DNA of 64,000 nt from Wyeomyia smithii (lineage: Eukaryota > Arthropoda > Insecta > Diptera > Culicidae), in NCBI RefSeq assembly GCF_029784165.1, contig NC_073694.1, positions 24,500,506 to 24,564,505 on the forward strand. Direction: 5' to 3'. This document shows, one piece after another, positions 35,184 through 45,770 of this stretch. The position numbers and the translations under genes are program-made. The notes under the pieces were generated by a model. That model was not told where the DNA came from. It made no database searches and saw only the letters and a list, made by a program, of their open reading frames with translations. Position 1 is the first letter of the stretch; every line of letters begins with the position of its first letter.

Positions 35184-36571
35184 CATCGAGCAGCCTCGGA
35201 AAGTGTGAAGGGACATGGAACTGGAAGTCGACGACATCCTCGTGGCAAGACCGGTGGCCAGTGTCCCCACGGGAATTACGTCAAACTTCCGAGGCCCTGT
35301 CCTGCCGGTGGCTCACCATAAATCGCTTGTTCGCTTTGGTGGCCGATTTTTGTTGCGATTGCCGTTGAAAAAGTTTTCGGTTCTGCTGCTATAGATTCTA
35401 TTTCAACGTTGTGTTCTGCATCAAATGCAAATAGTTTAAACGCTGGAAGTTTATTTGATTATATATTCTAGTATTCGGCTTGAAACCGTAGAACACCGGA
35501 GCTACTGTTAATTAATGCTGAGTAATAGTTTATGTCATGTGTCGCAGTGATTATTGGGAGCATGAACGTTTAATCCGTAAATAAGATAACACTATCGAGT
35601 AGTTCCGAGTAGTTCCGAGTATGATCGAGTACTCGGGATAAACACCGATAAAATTGCAGTAACTGTATAAAAATAGTGCAAGTAACAATTGATTTAGTCA
35701 TAGCATTTACTATTGATCATCTCGCAAACGTTTTGTTTAACCATCATCCATGTTTATCTTCCATCAATTACGAATAAACGATTAAATACGCTTAATATAA
35801 TGTTGCAATTTTTATAATAAATTTAGAGAAAAAACTGTGAAAATAACCAGGAAATTTTCAGTTTTCGTGAATACCAGTTTTGCTTTTGTGATTGAGTCAC
35901 TTTTAGTTATTCTAACATTAACTTTAGTCATTTTATTAGTTTTTGTTGACGCTCTACTGTTTAATTCCCTTTCGATACGTGGCATAAGCATTAATTTCGA
36001 AATCTGCGTTAAAACATCGTTTGTAGAAAGTTTTCAATGCTGTCTTAGAAAAAAAATTCATGATCAGCGCAAATTTAATCGAGAAAGCATGTGATTGAAA
36101 ATATGTTTTACTTCTAGATTTCAACTGAACCACGTTTTGCTAGGCGTTGTGTTATGATGAATTTAAATATGTTACAGGACAGCAAAAGTTACAGCATTTT
36201 AGTACAAATCACCCAGTTTTAGTACACTCTCACCTCTCACGCAGTGGTGAAATTAAGCGCAGAATCTGACAGTTCTCACAACAGTATCAGTATCAGTAGC
36301 AGTAGCAGTCAAAACAAAAGTGCCGAAGTCTGGTTCGCATCATAATACATAATCTGTAATTCTTCTACACTAGGGCTCTTAAATGATGCAATTAGTCATC
36401 TAACGAAATGCGCTCTCCAGAAGGGCCGTGCTTAGTTTGTTGTGATTAATCGCGAATAATCAGTGCGCCAGTGATACAGTGTCGCAGCAAAGTGATTCGT
36501 TTTCTTCCTTATTTTCCACCCCCATTCGAATTACGTTTTTAGTAGTTTTTTACCTTTAAGTAACAATTAAA
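35184..36571. other. Intergenic region between coiled-coil and DRAM-like genes
   Basis: 3' UTR of the coiled-coil gene up to the AATAAA at 35773-35778. After that come AT-rich sequence and a short pentamer-like run GAGTAGTTCC at 35600-35620. 36240-36571 is the probable promoter and 5' UTR of the DRAM-like gene, including a CAGTAT/CAGTAG repeat at 36284-36308. An 85-codon ORF at 35837-36094 has no recognisable features. Confidence 0.35.
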
Positions 36572-37638
36572 ATGTCTCAGCTTTACTTGCTACCGATTTC
36601 GGTGTTTCTACTGTTTAACTTCACCTTCATCGGAACGTAAGTATTTGCTGCCGCACAAAGCGCTTTCGCGTGAGTCATTCGCTTTCGAAAAAAAAAAATA
36701 ACTTCGTTCTCCGTAATTGTTTAGCTATATAGCGGCTGTTCTACAAGGCCATGTGGTACCCACGGTGCCGTACATTTCGGACGCCGCTACCTATTCCCCG
36801 GAAAGTTGCGTCTTCGGGCAGCTGATAAGCATTGGCTGTGTTCTGCGTGAGTACCTAAACAAGAATCTTAACTGGAGAGAGACTAATTCGAGAAGGGGAT
36901 TTTTCTGTTTTTGTTTCTCGCAGTGGGAATCACCATCTACGTTCGCTTCCGACAGATTCAGGAAATCGCGCTACGACATGCCGACGTTCAACGGGTTGTT
37001 GAACGTCTGAATGCCAGAGCCTTTTGGGTCGGAATGGGGTCCTGTTTGGGTGTCAGTATGGTGGGAAACTTTCAGGAGACTAATGTACGAATAGTGCATT
37101 ACATTGGAGCGTTTTTAGCCTTCGGTTTGGGTACGGTTTACTACTGGATGCAAGTGAGTGTCATTTGATTATCTGCTTTTAAACGATTTATATGTTTTTT
37201 CTTTATCATATTCTAGGCTTATGTTAGCTATCACCTCCAACCGTACATCGGATCGATGGTGAAGGCTCATATCCGGCTTGCCATTGCGGTGCTGTGCACC
37301 ATCTTTTTCATCATCGTTTCCGTCACCGGAATCATTTCACATATCCTATTTGATGGAACTGATCCACGCAAGTGGTACCCCTCGGATGGAGGATGGGAAT
37401 ACCACGTGGCCAGCTCTATCTCGGAGTGGATCGTTGCAACCGCTTTCTGTTTCTACATTCTAACCTTCACTGATGAGTTCCGAGTGATGCAACTCGAGCA
37501 TCCTCCGGTAGGTTTGCCGATTTTTTCCTTTTTGAGCAAATTTATTAACAACAAACATTCCAGCTCATTTTCATTGAAGTTGAGGGTAGCCAGTATTACG
37601 AACCGGTGATCAACGAGCCAATCAGTACCGTCTCGTGA
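36572..37638 (+). CDS. DRAM/TMEM150-family (Frag1/DRAM/Sfk1) membrane protein
   Basis: Five coding exons: 36572-36636, 36725-36846, 36924-37153, 37217-37507 and 37564-37638. All are GT-AG and phase-consistent, giving 260 residues. The first hydrophobic helix is at residues 5-27. The conserved PYISDAATYSPES motif follows in the first extracellular or luminal loop, then five more helices (about 50-68, 95-113, 118-140, 158-182 and 213-233). SDGGWEYHVASSISEW before the last helix is typical of DRAM/TMEM150 proteins. Family members sit in lysosomal or plasma membranes and act in autophagy or phosphoinositide signalling; which applies here cannot be read. The length matches the family. The frame stays open past this TGA (see next entry). 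Confidence 0.9.
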
Positions 37639-38109
37639 TGTGATTCCCCAGACCACCAGCCAAACTCATCGCGACCTATATCACCAGCACTTACCAAGCT
37701 TCCCCACTGCAGGCTTCCATCACCACCGACCACCTACAACGTCCGTAAAATACAACGATCGCTTAGTCTGCCAAATCTTAACCTACAGCACCGGCCACGG
37801 CCGAGCCAACCTGCGGTACTATGTGACGGTTTGAACTGCATCATCAATATCAGAAACTCCTTCCACAGCCGGGGAATCGAAACTTCCAACAGTGGACTAC
37901 TCGATGACCAGCAAGAACTACTAGACGACTTTGACCCGCTTGATTTGTGCTCTTCCGAGCTGGAACTGTACGAGTTGGTTCGCGACAAGCTGGACCCCCG
38001 GAAGATCGCTTCGCTCTCGATGTCGCTGATGCTGGTCGCCATCTTGGAGGCCCTGCACACGTTGACCGTCTTCTTCAGCGACAACTTCAATCGGCATAGT
38101 TATCTGTAG
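37639..38109 (+). other. In-frame 156-codon extension after the DRAM-like stop codon
   Basis: Directly after the TGA at 37636-37638 the same frame has 156 sense codons before TAG at 38107-38109. The distal part (37840-38100) is GC-rich at third positions and reads acidic, then amphipathic, then hydrophobic (LDDFDPLDL, LYELVRDKL, MSLMLVAILEAL). It contains a candidate seventh hydrophobic segment. There is no in-frame ATG before 38020, so translation would need stop-codon readthrough or a splice that skips the TGA. Coding status is inference from composition and length. Confidence 0.55.
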
Positions 38110-38224
38110 AGCCTCCTACCTCTTTTCTTTCTCTCAATTTCCTTAATTCATTAATTTGTCGTTGACGATATTTAGTTTTTAAACAAGACTGGGATAACCT
38201 AGAGTGTAATTGTGTTGAAAAAAT

Positions 38225-38238
38225 GAATAAATAAATAA
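38225..38238 (+). terminator. Polyadenylation signals of DRAM-like gene
   Basis: Overlapping AATAAATAAATAAAT lies about 115 bases after the distal TAG, and no earlier AATAAA was noted after the first TGA. The transcript therefore probably includes the whole extension. Confidence 0.55.
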
Positions 38239-38299
38239 ATGAGTACATATTTACGCGGTTGTAGCTAGTAGTTGATATAAGCTCTGTTGTTTTGGAACA

Positions 38300-39960
38300 T
38301 GTTGGTTTACTTACAGAACATATTGGTCACTCTGCAAGCATCTTGGAAGACACCACGATCATCGAGAACAAGACAGCGGTAGAAAATCTGCAGATCATGT
38401 CGTCAGGGACAAGATCCAAGATCTTTGAGCAAGGCATGTATCGTATAGCGTTCGAAACGCAGTGAAGTAAGAATTGAACTTAAGTGATCGCTAGGATCCA
38501 CGAAACCACTTCGGTAGTAAGTACGATGGTTTATGTAAAACGTATCTAAAAACTGAGGACCAGTATTGATCCTCCACAGCTACCCGAACTCAATGAGACG
38601 TCATCACTCGTTAACGACAATAGAGGAGATATCGGGGAGTTATTGAATTGCAAACATGGATTCTGGCAGATAAACATAACCGAAAAAACGAGATACCTTA
38701 CTTTTGACCCTTCCTGGGGTAAATATATCTGTAGTCGTCTTCAGTTTGGCATCAGCGCTGGAAGTCTTCCAGAAAGTAATGCAAAACACACTAGAAGGAC
38801 TGCAAGTAGTCCGTGAATGATGACCTTGTCCATGCGGAGGACTCAATGAAATTGGAAAAACAGACCAGTCAAGTGATACGCCGAATTCCTGCAGCGGGTT
38901 GAAGCTAAATAAGGAGAAGCATACATTTACCCGATATCAAGGAATGGACTAAAAGCAGATCCAGAAGAGATGGAAGCAATTGGAAACCTTCGGGCATCAG
39001 CGAATCGTGTTCAGCTTCAAAGAGCTCTGGGGATGATTATGTACATCGGGAAGTTTATCTTCAATCTGTCACTTTACCCCTTCACCAACTGTTCTAGTGT
39101 TGGGAAGTAAACCCAGCAATTTTGTTGATGTACAGTAGTGAACCTGTATATTAGAGAAATGACAAGGCACTTACCGTTAAGGAAACTGTCAACATCAAAA
39201 CGGGCGAGCTGTATAATTTTGCATTGCCTTAACGGTGAGTGGCTCTGAGTCTCTCTGGTGTATAGAGCCCCTAATTTACAGCTTAATAAGCTATTTTTCA
39301 GTGGATTTCAGCTGAACTACAGCTTAACAAGCCGTTATTCATCAAAATTGTTTGTTGGAAGTGAGAACGTGCCATCCGGAAGTCAAAGAAGCTCCTGTAT
39401 TGACATTCTACGATGTTCGGGATTCAGTTACACTGTCAGTAGACGTCAGCTCAAAAAGGCAAGCCAGTAGCTTACGCTTCTGAGGCTCTGACTTCGTTCG
39501 AGATGAAGAGCGATTCGATTCTGTTGTAAAAAAATCCAGCAGTATATTTATGGAAAGGAGTTGACCGTGGAGACGGATCATAAAGGCCCAAACACAATGG
39601 ATACGTTTGCGTTGCGTTGACGTTAATTTGACAGGCTAACGGGGCTAACTATCAAGTTGCCGCAAACGCAACCTTAACGTATACATTGTGTTTAGGCCTT
39701 AAGCCTCTTGAGTCTATCTTGATGAAACCGATTGGTCGAGCTTCCCCTAGGTCGTCTAGAAGTTGTCTAAATCTAAAGAGGAATTGGAACCAGAGCTCAA
39801 AAATAGTGGGGCTTCAGAGATCAGGTTTCGTGTTCAAGTCGATCCAAGGTGTTGTCCCCGAGTCGTTGCGATGGTGGAAGCAGTTCATTGTGAACATCCA
39901 GAAATACAAATCAGCATACGGAGAGCGAAGCAAGTGCTGTGTGTAAGACTATCATTCAGT
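38300..39960 (+). pseudogene. Gypsy-family pol remnant
   Basis: The plus strand carries, with several frameshifts, CKHGFWQI, ITEKTRYLTF and FGIS (RT), VEAI/FSFKELWG-like thumb remnants, YDVRDSVTLS, GSDFVRDEE and TVETDHKPLESI (RNase H). Catalytic boxes are destroyed. A PIF-like MITE sits inside the TDHKP codons at 39584. The open frame around 39860-39960 resumes at 42162-42290 after the hAT insertion. About 39110-39350 is unrelated inserted sequence. Confidence 0.72.
39584..39699. mobile_element. 116-bp PIF/Harbinger-like MITE
   Basis: Inverted ends AGGCCCAAACACAATG and AGGCCTAAACACAATG, with TAA on each side (39581-39583 and 39700-39702). Removing it with one TAA restores the RNase H TDHKPLE frame of the surrounding Gypsy remnant. 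A 3-bp TWA duplication is diagnostic for PIF/Harbinger. Confidence 0.85.
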
Positions 39961-39970
39961 ATAATATACA

Positions 39971-42161
39971 CAGTGGCGTAGCTAGGGGGGTGCGGTTGGT
40001 GCGGTCCGCACCAGGCCCACCACTCAAAGGGGCCCCAAAATCTTGCGAACACCGAACCGGTCGACATGCCCATCTGAACTCAACCTCATGTATTTGTGCT
40101 CACCACTCTGCCCTCGTGATTCGCACGGACAGAAAAAACGTGATACCGATGTTCATTTTTAACATGATTTGTGATTCGACTGACGCCGAAGTTGAATGTT
40201 TTCCGATTGCTGAAAACATTCGATGCAACGTGGAAACATGTAATAAAGGAGCGATTTTTTGCGATGCTGAAAACGCTGTCTAGGGTATTTGTTCAATTAT
40301 TCATCTCATTAGGCCGACGTTCACGAAGAATGCATGGAGTAAACACCAGATTTACACGAAATCGTTGAGCAAATGAACAAAATTAAGGTATAAGCTGTAC
40401 TGCCGTTCTACGCATAGTTGTCTCATGTTACTTTTGGTCGATTTTCGTTTTTTATCAGCAACGAGTCTATTTTCATGTATATTTTTGAAAAACTTTCAAA
40501 AATAACTTTGTTTGTTCCGAAAATCTTGAAAAACCATACCAAGTCTGTTTGTCCAATCGATGATTTTCTACACATATTTGTCCCACTAGTTTTTTTCTAT
40601 TCTAATTCATCCCACTATCCACTTATTCCCATATTTACAACTTGGGAAGTGCAACAGAGCACTAAAGACTTTTCCTAACAACGTTTGGCTACATTACGGG
40701 TTTCAGAATTTCGGTATCGAAAATAATTTTGCTTGATTTTTTAAATACGGTACGTTCATATCTTTGTTAGGGATACCTAAACCTTGTTTGCTGGTTTGTA
40801 ACCTGAATGCTTTACTTTTTCGAGAATATAAGAGGATAAACGCATTAGATTCTTACTAATTGAAAGTTGTAAGAACTGTCTTCTGTGTGTAGAACTGTCT
40901 TTTGGTGAAAGCCCAGCAACGTTCAAATATGATAGGAATGGGTAATCTAAAAATGTAATGGTAAGTCATCTGATACTTATTCAATTAACCTAACTTTCAT
41001 CTTACTGTCCAACTATCATCACTGGTGTATAAAGAGATTAGCGTGATCATTTTCGTGAAAGATTAAACAGCCTTGCTTCCCTAGTACGAACATTGTATTG
41101 GGAAACATCGAATGCACGTGGTGGGACTGATATGCGTAGAAGTTACCTGTTGGAAGGCAAATTACTCGGCATTATTGCCCCAGTGGGTATTTTTATGGAA
41201 AAGAGTGTTAAATCTAAAAATCTTCAACTAGATATATTGGAAACAGCCTATTGCAAGGTGAAACTGGTTAGAAACGCACAATTGCATTTGACACATTGAC
41301 ACGATGCGTATAAGTATTGTTAAACTTTAACTTCGTTTTTCTCGTTTGCATGATGTGGAACATGGGACAAATATGCGAAGAACGGCAGTGTAGTTGTTTA
41401 CGCGCAAATTGGTACTCTAGGTATCCACTGCAGTGCTGTCGATTCATGTCAATTATGACGGAATTATTCAAATTTAAAGCTTGTTTTTGGAAATTTAAGG
41501 TGAACATTTTGAAAATTAAAGTATTCTTAGTGTGGTGAGTGATTTTGTTTAGTGATTAATACAAAATGTAGTCCACAAATGATGAAAAAAAGTTGGTTGG
41601 CTGCTGAATGAATACGTTGTAGCCGTATAGAGCAATGGGTAGATTTCGTTTTCTTGGTAGTAAATGAGTTTTTCATTGTAGATGCCCGACTTTAATAACA
41701 AATTCAGAGATTTTAGGTAAGTTTTTGAGGATTCTACTTCATGAGATATCTAAAGTGAACTAATAAGAATCCATTCCATGGATTAGTTTATTGGTTTAGG
41801 TAGAAAATATGCGTTTTTTCTAGTTTTCAATTGAGTTTTCGTTTTATTATTATGGGCTGAGATGAATAATGGAACAGTTCCCCTATCTGTGTTGCTAACA
41901 TAAAACAGAGCGAGAAAAATAATTCGCGTTCGCGCGTGACTATATAATTCCTGATTTTGCCAATTAAAAAGCACGGAAAGTGAGTATCTAAATTAACCTT
42001 ATTTTCGATTTTGCGGAAAACGGAATAAATAAGTATAAAAAACTAAATGTTTTGTTTCTCTCAATCCCTTTCATGAAATAAAAAACTACCCAGTCATTTA
42101 TCATTGGGGGCCCACATTTTTATTACCGCACCAGGCCCACCAATCCATAGCTACGCCACTG
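39971..42161. mobile_element. 2.2-kb hAT-like element, apparently non-autonomous
   Basis: Ends CAGTGGCGTAGCTAGGG and (complement) CAGTGGCGTAGCTATGG, flanked by the perfect 8-bp repeat AATATACA (39963-39970 and 42162-42169). The host frame is open across the empty site. Near both ends GCACCAGGCCCACCA recurs. Internal sequence (40080-40360) shows short open stretches but no recognisable hAT transposase or RNase H-like catalytic region. Confidence 0.85.
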
Positions 42162-42169
42162 AATATACA

Positions 42170-42480
42170 TCAAGGACCAAACCCCATACCGATTAACTGT
42201 CATCGCACCATACATAACAAAAGACAACAACGAAGAGCCAATTGTATATAGAAGTGACACCTATAAAAGCTGAGAGAATAAACTAGTCGGCCTCTTTCTG
42301 ACTGGCGACAAACTTAAATTATACAAGTGTTTCTGATTTCTTTTAGTGGCGACGAGAGAAAAAGTGGGTATATTCGAAGCAACAAGCTAGCACTTGTTGG
42401 ATATTAGTGAAAAGTTGTTGGAGCGATTAACGCGGATAATGTGAATTTAGTTAGGCATCGACTGGGGTTTAGACAGGACC
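42170..42480 (+). other. Continuation of interrupted ORF and possible LTR/primer-site remnant
   Basis: The interrupted frame ends near 42290. At 42343 TGGCGACGAGAGAAAAA resembles the primer-site region inside the Gypsy element at 11030-11039, preceded by a TATAAAA at about 42261. This may be a leftover LTR and leader of a related Gypsy element. The evidence is weak. Confidence 0.3.
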
Positions 42481-43227
42481 GGCGTTATGATGTGTTGCCT
42501 CAGCAAAGTTCGTTGTCATGTCGAAAATTCTCCGGATGGTGGGCAAAAACATGCTGAAGAAACGTCACGAAGACGGATCGGACGTAAGCCTCGCATCGCT
42601 GTTAGCACGCACTCCCCAGGAAGCGACATCATTATTTGTTGCTTGTTTACCGCACACGATGAAGGAGTTGTTTGCGAGAGTTAATCGCCGACATGTTTCG
42701 ACTGTTGAATTCAACAATACCACCATCCGTCTGTACCAAGAGACGGCCATCAAATTGTTGAGGGAGCGGGTTCGTCGTAAAATGAACCGCTCGATTCGCA
42801 AGACCACTGCTGACTTGGATGTATGGATCGGGACTGCTCAAACTATTATGACGACGTAATACTCTTTAGGGGAGTGTAACTACCCTAGCATCTCTCCCCT
42901 AGTCTTATCCCCACATTCTGAATTTTTTTCTCGGGTGTCCGTTAGCAGATTTCCCCGCCACCTTGAAAAAATACACCATTATGACCAGGGACCTGGGTTA
43001 CAAGCCGTGCAAGAAACGCAGGATTCACGCGGTAATGGAGTCTACAACGAAGAAGAGGCTGAACGGAATCAAACTGATACTTTCGTGACACACAGTTGTT
43101 TTCTAATGAGAAACTTTGTTTCTTGCAGCAGCCGCACAATGTCCAACATGAACGGCTGAAGTCGCCGACGTCGGTCAGCACCCTCCTTCAAATATTTTTT
43201 TTATTGAGCGTCATAGTAGAATGGAAT

Positions 43228-43305
43228 TGAATATTGAGAACAAGCTACTACAAAAGTACTTTTGTAGTAGAATTCAATGGAAACAGAGTTTGTTCTCAAT
43301 ATTCA
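43228..43305. repeat. Nested palindrome in transposase remnant
   Basis: 43245-43270 is a perfect 26-bp palindrome centred on AGTACT. The flanking 16-bp arms TGAATATTGAGAACAA (43228-43243) and its complement (43290-43305) form an outer stem. Possibly a tiny foldback insertion. Confidence 0.75.
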
Positions 43306-43487
43306 GCACTATCCGTCTCACATTAACATCCCGCGGTTCCAGAGCACCAGGTGATGGTCTAGGGAGCCGTATCCAGGTATGGGAAGCTCACTGGTGTTTA
43401 ACTAGAAAAACGTGAAAATCAGTGCCGCGTTCTATAAGACCGAGGTTCTGGAGAAAATTATGGCCCCGGCACTTAGGAACCTCTTTA

Positions 43488-44525
43488 CTGCCGGTAATCG
43501 CAAGTCAGTCCCATCTGTAATTTTGTCAATTTTGAGTTAGCATCGTATTTTGGCCTAGCTTTGAGTATATTTTCAGATGAACCGATAAAAAATAGTGGTT
43601 TGTTCAACAAAAGTGGAAATCAATACCAAGTCGAATTGTCACATTAGGCAAAGTAACCGCAAGTCAGTCCCAGAAGAAAAATAACCGAAAGTCAGTCCCG
43701 ATTTTCAAAAAAAAAAAAAAAAAACATGCATAATACAGCAGTAAAAGGAATGGGGAGTAAAAGAGAGTTCGATACGACCGTTTAGATGAAAATAAGTTAT
43801 CTAGTAATAATTATTAATTATTGGGATTATTTTTTAGTTTGAATTGGTGATGAATTTATGTGGAGCAATTTTCTGCTAATACGAATTCAAGTCAATTTTT
43901 GGACTTGGTTCGCTTCTTCGTTGATCCATCCGCAAAATCTTGAGTATCGAAAAAACTTCCATCAGAATCCAGGGAATCGTTCCAAGAAATCTCCAAAGGT
44001 GATGCTCGAACCTCAAATGGATTTGGATCATCTTGACATTTGTTGTCGGATGAACCAACTGCAGTCCCGGCTTCAGTTTCTTTATCAGAGTCCTCACCGG
44101 ATAAGCTTTCATCGGTTCCGTACATCATAAGATTTTCCAACGTCGACATTTCTTAAAAGGTTCTCATGGACATACACTTCCTAACAGCGAAGGATTGACA
44201 GTTTTCCACGGCAACGAATAACAACACGTCAACACGCACTATAGTTTCAACATGGCAATGTGACTGACTTGCGGTTACTTTTCTCTTCGGTGTAGAATGT
44301 AACGGCAAGTCAGTCACACTCAAGGTTTTATCATAAAATCAATTATATCAATGGTTTTTACAACGTAATTAGTGCGGGCTAGTATGCAAACTATATTTTA
44401 GCATGAATATTGTCAAAATAATTCATCTTAAATAAGTGATAACTGAGCGTGAATGAAATATCTTTCGAAGCTGTTTTTTCGTTTTAACATTTTTACAGAT
44501 GGGACTGACTTGCGGTTACCGGCAG
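43488..44525. mobile_element. 1.04-kb TIR transposon with TTTA duplication
   Basis: Ends CTGCCGGTAATCGCAAGTCA and complement CTGCCGGTAACCGCAAGTCA, both continuing GTCCCATCTGTAA (about 33 bp). TTTA flanks both sides (43484-43487, 44526-44529). The host transposase frame closes across the empty site. The CCGCAAGTCAGTCC phrase recurs internally on both arms. Superfamily uncertain: TTTA is one base from the TTAA of piggyBac. Confidence 0.82.
43892..44149 (-). CDS. Acidic 85-residue ORF inside the TIR element
   Basis: Begins ATG at 44149 and ends TAA. Rich in Asp, Glu and Ser (ESLSGEDSDKETEAG, DSDGSFFD) with a basic C-terminus (KKRTKSK). Acidic N-terminal segments of this style occur at the start of piggyBac-type transposases, so it could be a transposase 5' remnant. 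No catalytic domain is present. Confidence 0.35.
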   Translation of the reverse strand: MSTLENLMMYGTDESLSGEDSDKETEAGTAVGSSDNKCQDDPNPFEVRASPLEISWNDSLDSDGSFFDTQDFADGSTKKRTKSKN

Positions 44526-44760
44526 TTTAGGAAGAATCATAACGTCTTCCAACAGGACGGCGCACCGGCCCACACGGCAAATATCGTCCAAGCGTGGAGT
44601 AGGGAGAATTGGACTAAATTTCTCGGTAGGACTTTGTGTCTTCCCAGCGCCCCGACCTTAATCCCCTGACTTTTATGTAAGTCGTACATGCTGATCAAAC
44701 AGAGCGCATTTAAAGTGAGCACTACAGACCAATAAACTCATTTCCAAGATCTGGGACGAA

Positions 44761-45189
44761 ATGCCATTGGATCAGATGTGTGTCGTGTGCGATTCTTTTG
44801 AGAAACGTCCCAAGCTCGTCACGTAGCATAAAGGGCGAGGGGGATATCCCAGCTAATATGTCGTAGAGGTTCTTAATAAATATTGCCTCAATAAAAATTG
44901 GCCCAGAAAGGAATATTTTGCATTTTAAATTTTTTATCACATTTTGAAAATGTATTCGAACTTGTTCAACACCCTGTAGATGAGGCCAAAACAAGAGGTC
45001 GACTGCATTGAACCGGGTGCGAACAGACACCCCCTCGCTCGCAGTGGTTGTTTTACGAGTAAGTCGCTAAAAGAATAAGGCCGTTCCCGAGGGAAACGGC
45101 TCCTGAAAACACGAAAAAATTGTTGGTTGTGCTAATCCAGCTGGAATGGTGACTTAGGGAAACGCTTAGGTTACCGTTATAAGGAAAGG
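44761..45189. other. Transposase 3' debris and unassigned sequence
   Basis: 44640-44810 continues weakly the Tc1/mariner remnant. 44810-45189 shows nothing recognised. Confidence 0.25.
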
Positions 45190-45770
45190 GTACCAAGAAA
45201 ACAGCAAGCGTCAACGCCAGGGAGATGGAGTACCTAAAAGATCACAGAAGGTCAAGAAGGCGCGTAGCTCATATTCAAGACGAACATGTCCAATTACTCT
45301 GAAGTCTTGAAGAAAAGGAGAGGTGAAACCCAGCTCAAGGACTTGAGAGCGAATGTGCGGAGCATCTGTCGATCTCCAGTGTAGTTTACAGCGTGAGACC
45401 ACTCCAACCGTCGCATTTTGTTGAGGACGTATTCGATGAGGCAAAAAGAAAAGAGCGCGAGGGGGGCAATTTGCTTTGCCCAAGTGCCGACCAATTGGTT
45501 GCCAGTCTAGGAATGGGTACTGGATACTGGTGGATTGACCTTCGTAGTGCGATATCTCCGTGCAAGACGGAGGAGACCGCTGAGCGTATCTTTTTCGTAT
45601 GTCCCTCATTTTGTGCGCACGAGAAATTCTCGGCAAAATCTAGGAGACCGCTCACAGTTGATCGGAGGTGGCAAAAACGCGATCGGCAATCATCAACGAC
45701 GGAGCGAGGACAGCGAACTCTTGCGGAGGGTAATGGCCTGGACAAAAAAGTGGGCACAGCATGATTGACT
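45190..45770 (+). pseudogene. R1-type non-LTR element C-terminal remnant
   Basis: A plus-strand frame reads CKTEETAERIFFVCPSF, a degenerate C-terminal CCHC zinc-knuckle of R1-clade ORF2 proteins, then LTVDRRWQKR and a short tail. Upstream sequence (LGMGTGYWWIDL) fits the RT-to-knuckle linker. No RT core is present and stops interrupt it. Confidence 0.5.

Larger units (their letters stand above)
42500..44760 (+). pseudogene. Tc1/mariner-type transposase remnant (interrupted)
   Basis: Segments in order: 42518-42859 ending KMNRSIRKTTADLDV (HTH-like); 42970-43100 TRDLGYKPCKKRRIHAV (second HTH); 43410-43487 SAAFYKTEVLEKI, APALRNLF; then after the inserted element 44526-44640 FQQDGAPAHTANIVQAW, the catalytic DGAPAH motif. 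Stops and shifts occur throughout. The junction at 43487/44530 restores a continuous frame. Which strand-flanking TIRs belong to it could not be determined. Confidence 0.7.

Noticed and set aside
34483..35270. Minus-strand ORFs rich in Met/Ser opposite the coiled-coil gene
   Set aside because: They are antisense of the phase-consistent exons, including the His run read as Met/Val runs.
37831..38109. Separate small gene starting at a TTG within the DRAM extension
   Set aside because: The frame is open upstream to the DRAM TGA and there is no ATG until 38020; an extension or alternative exon explains it better.
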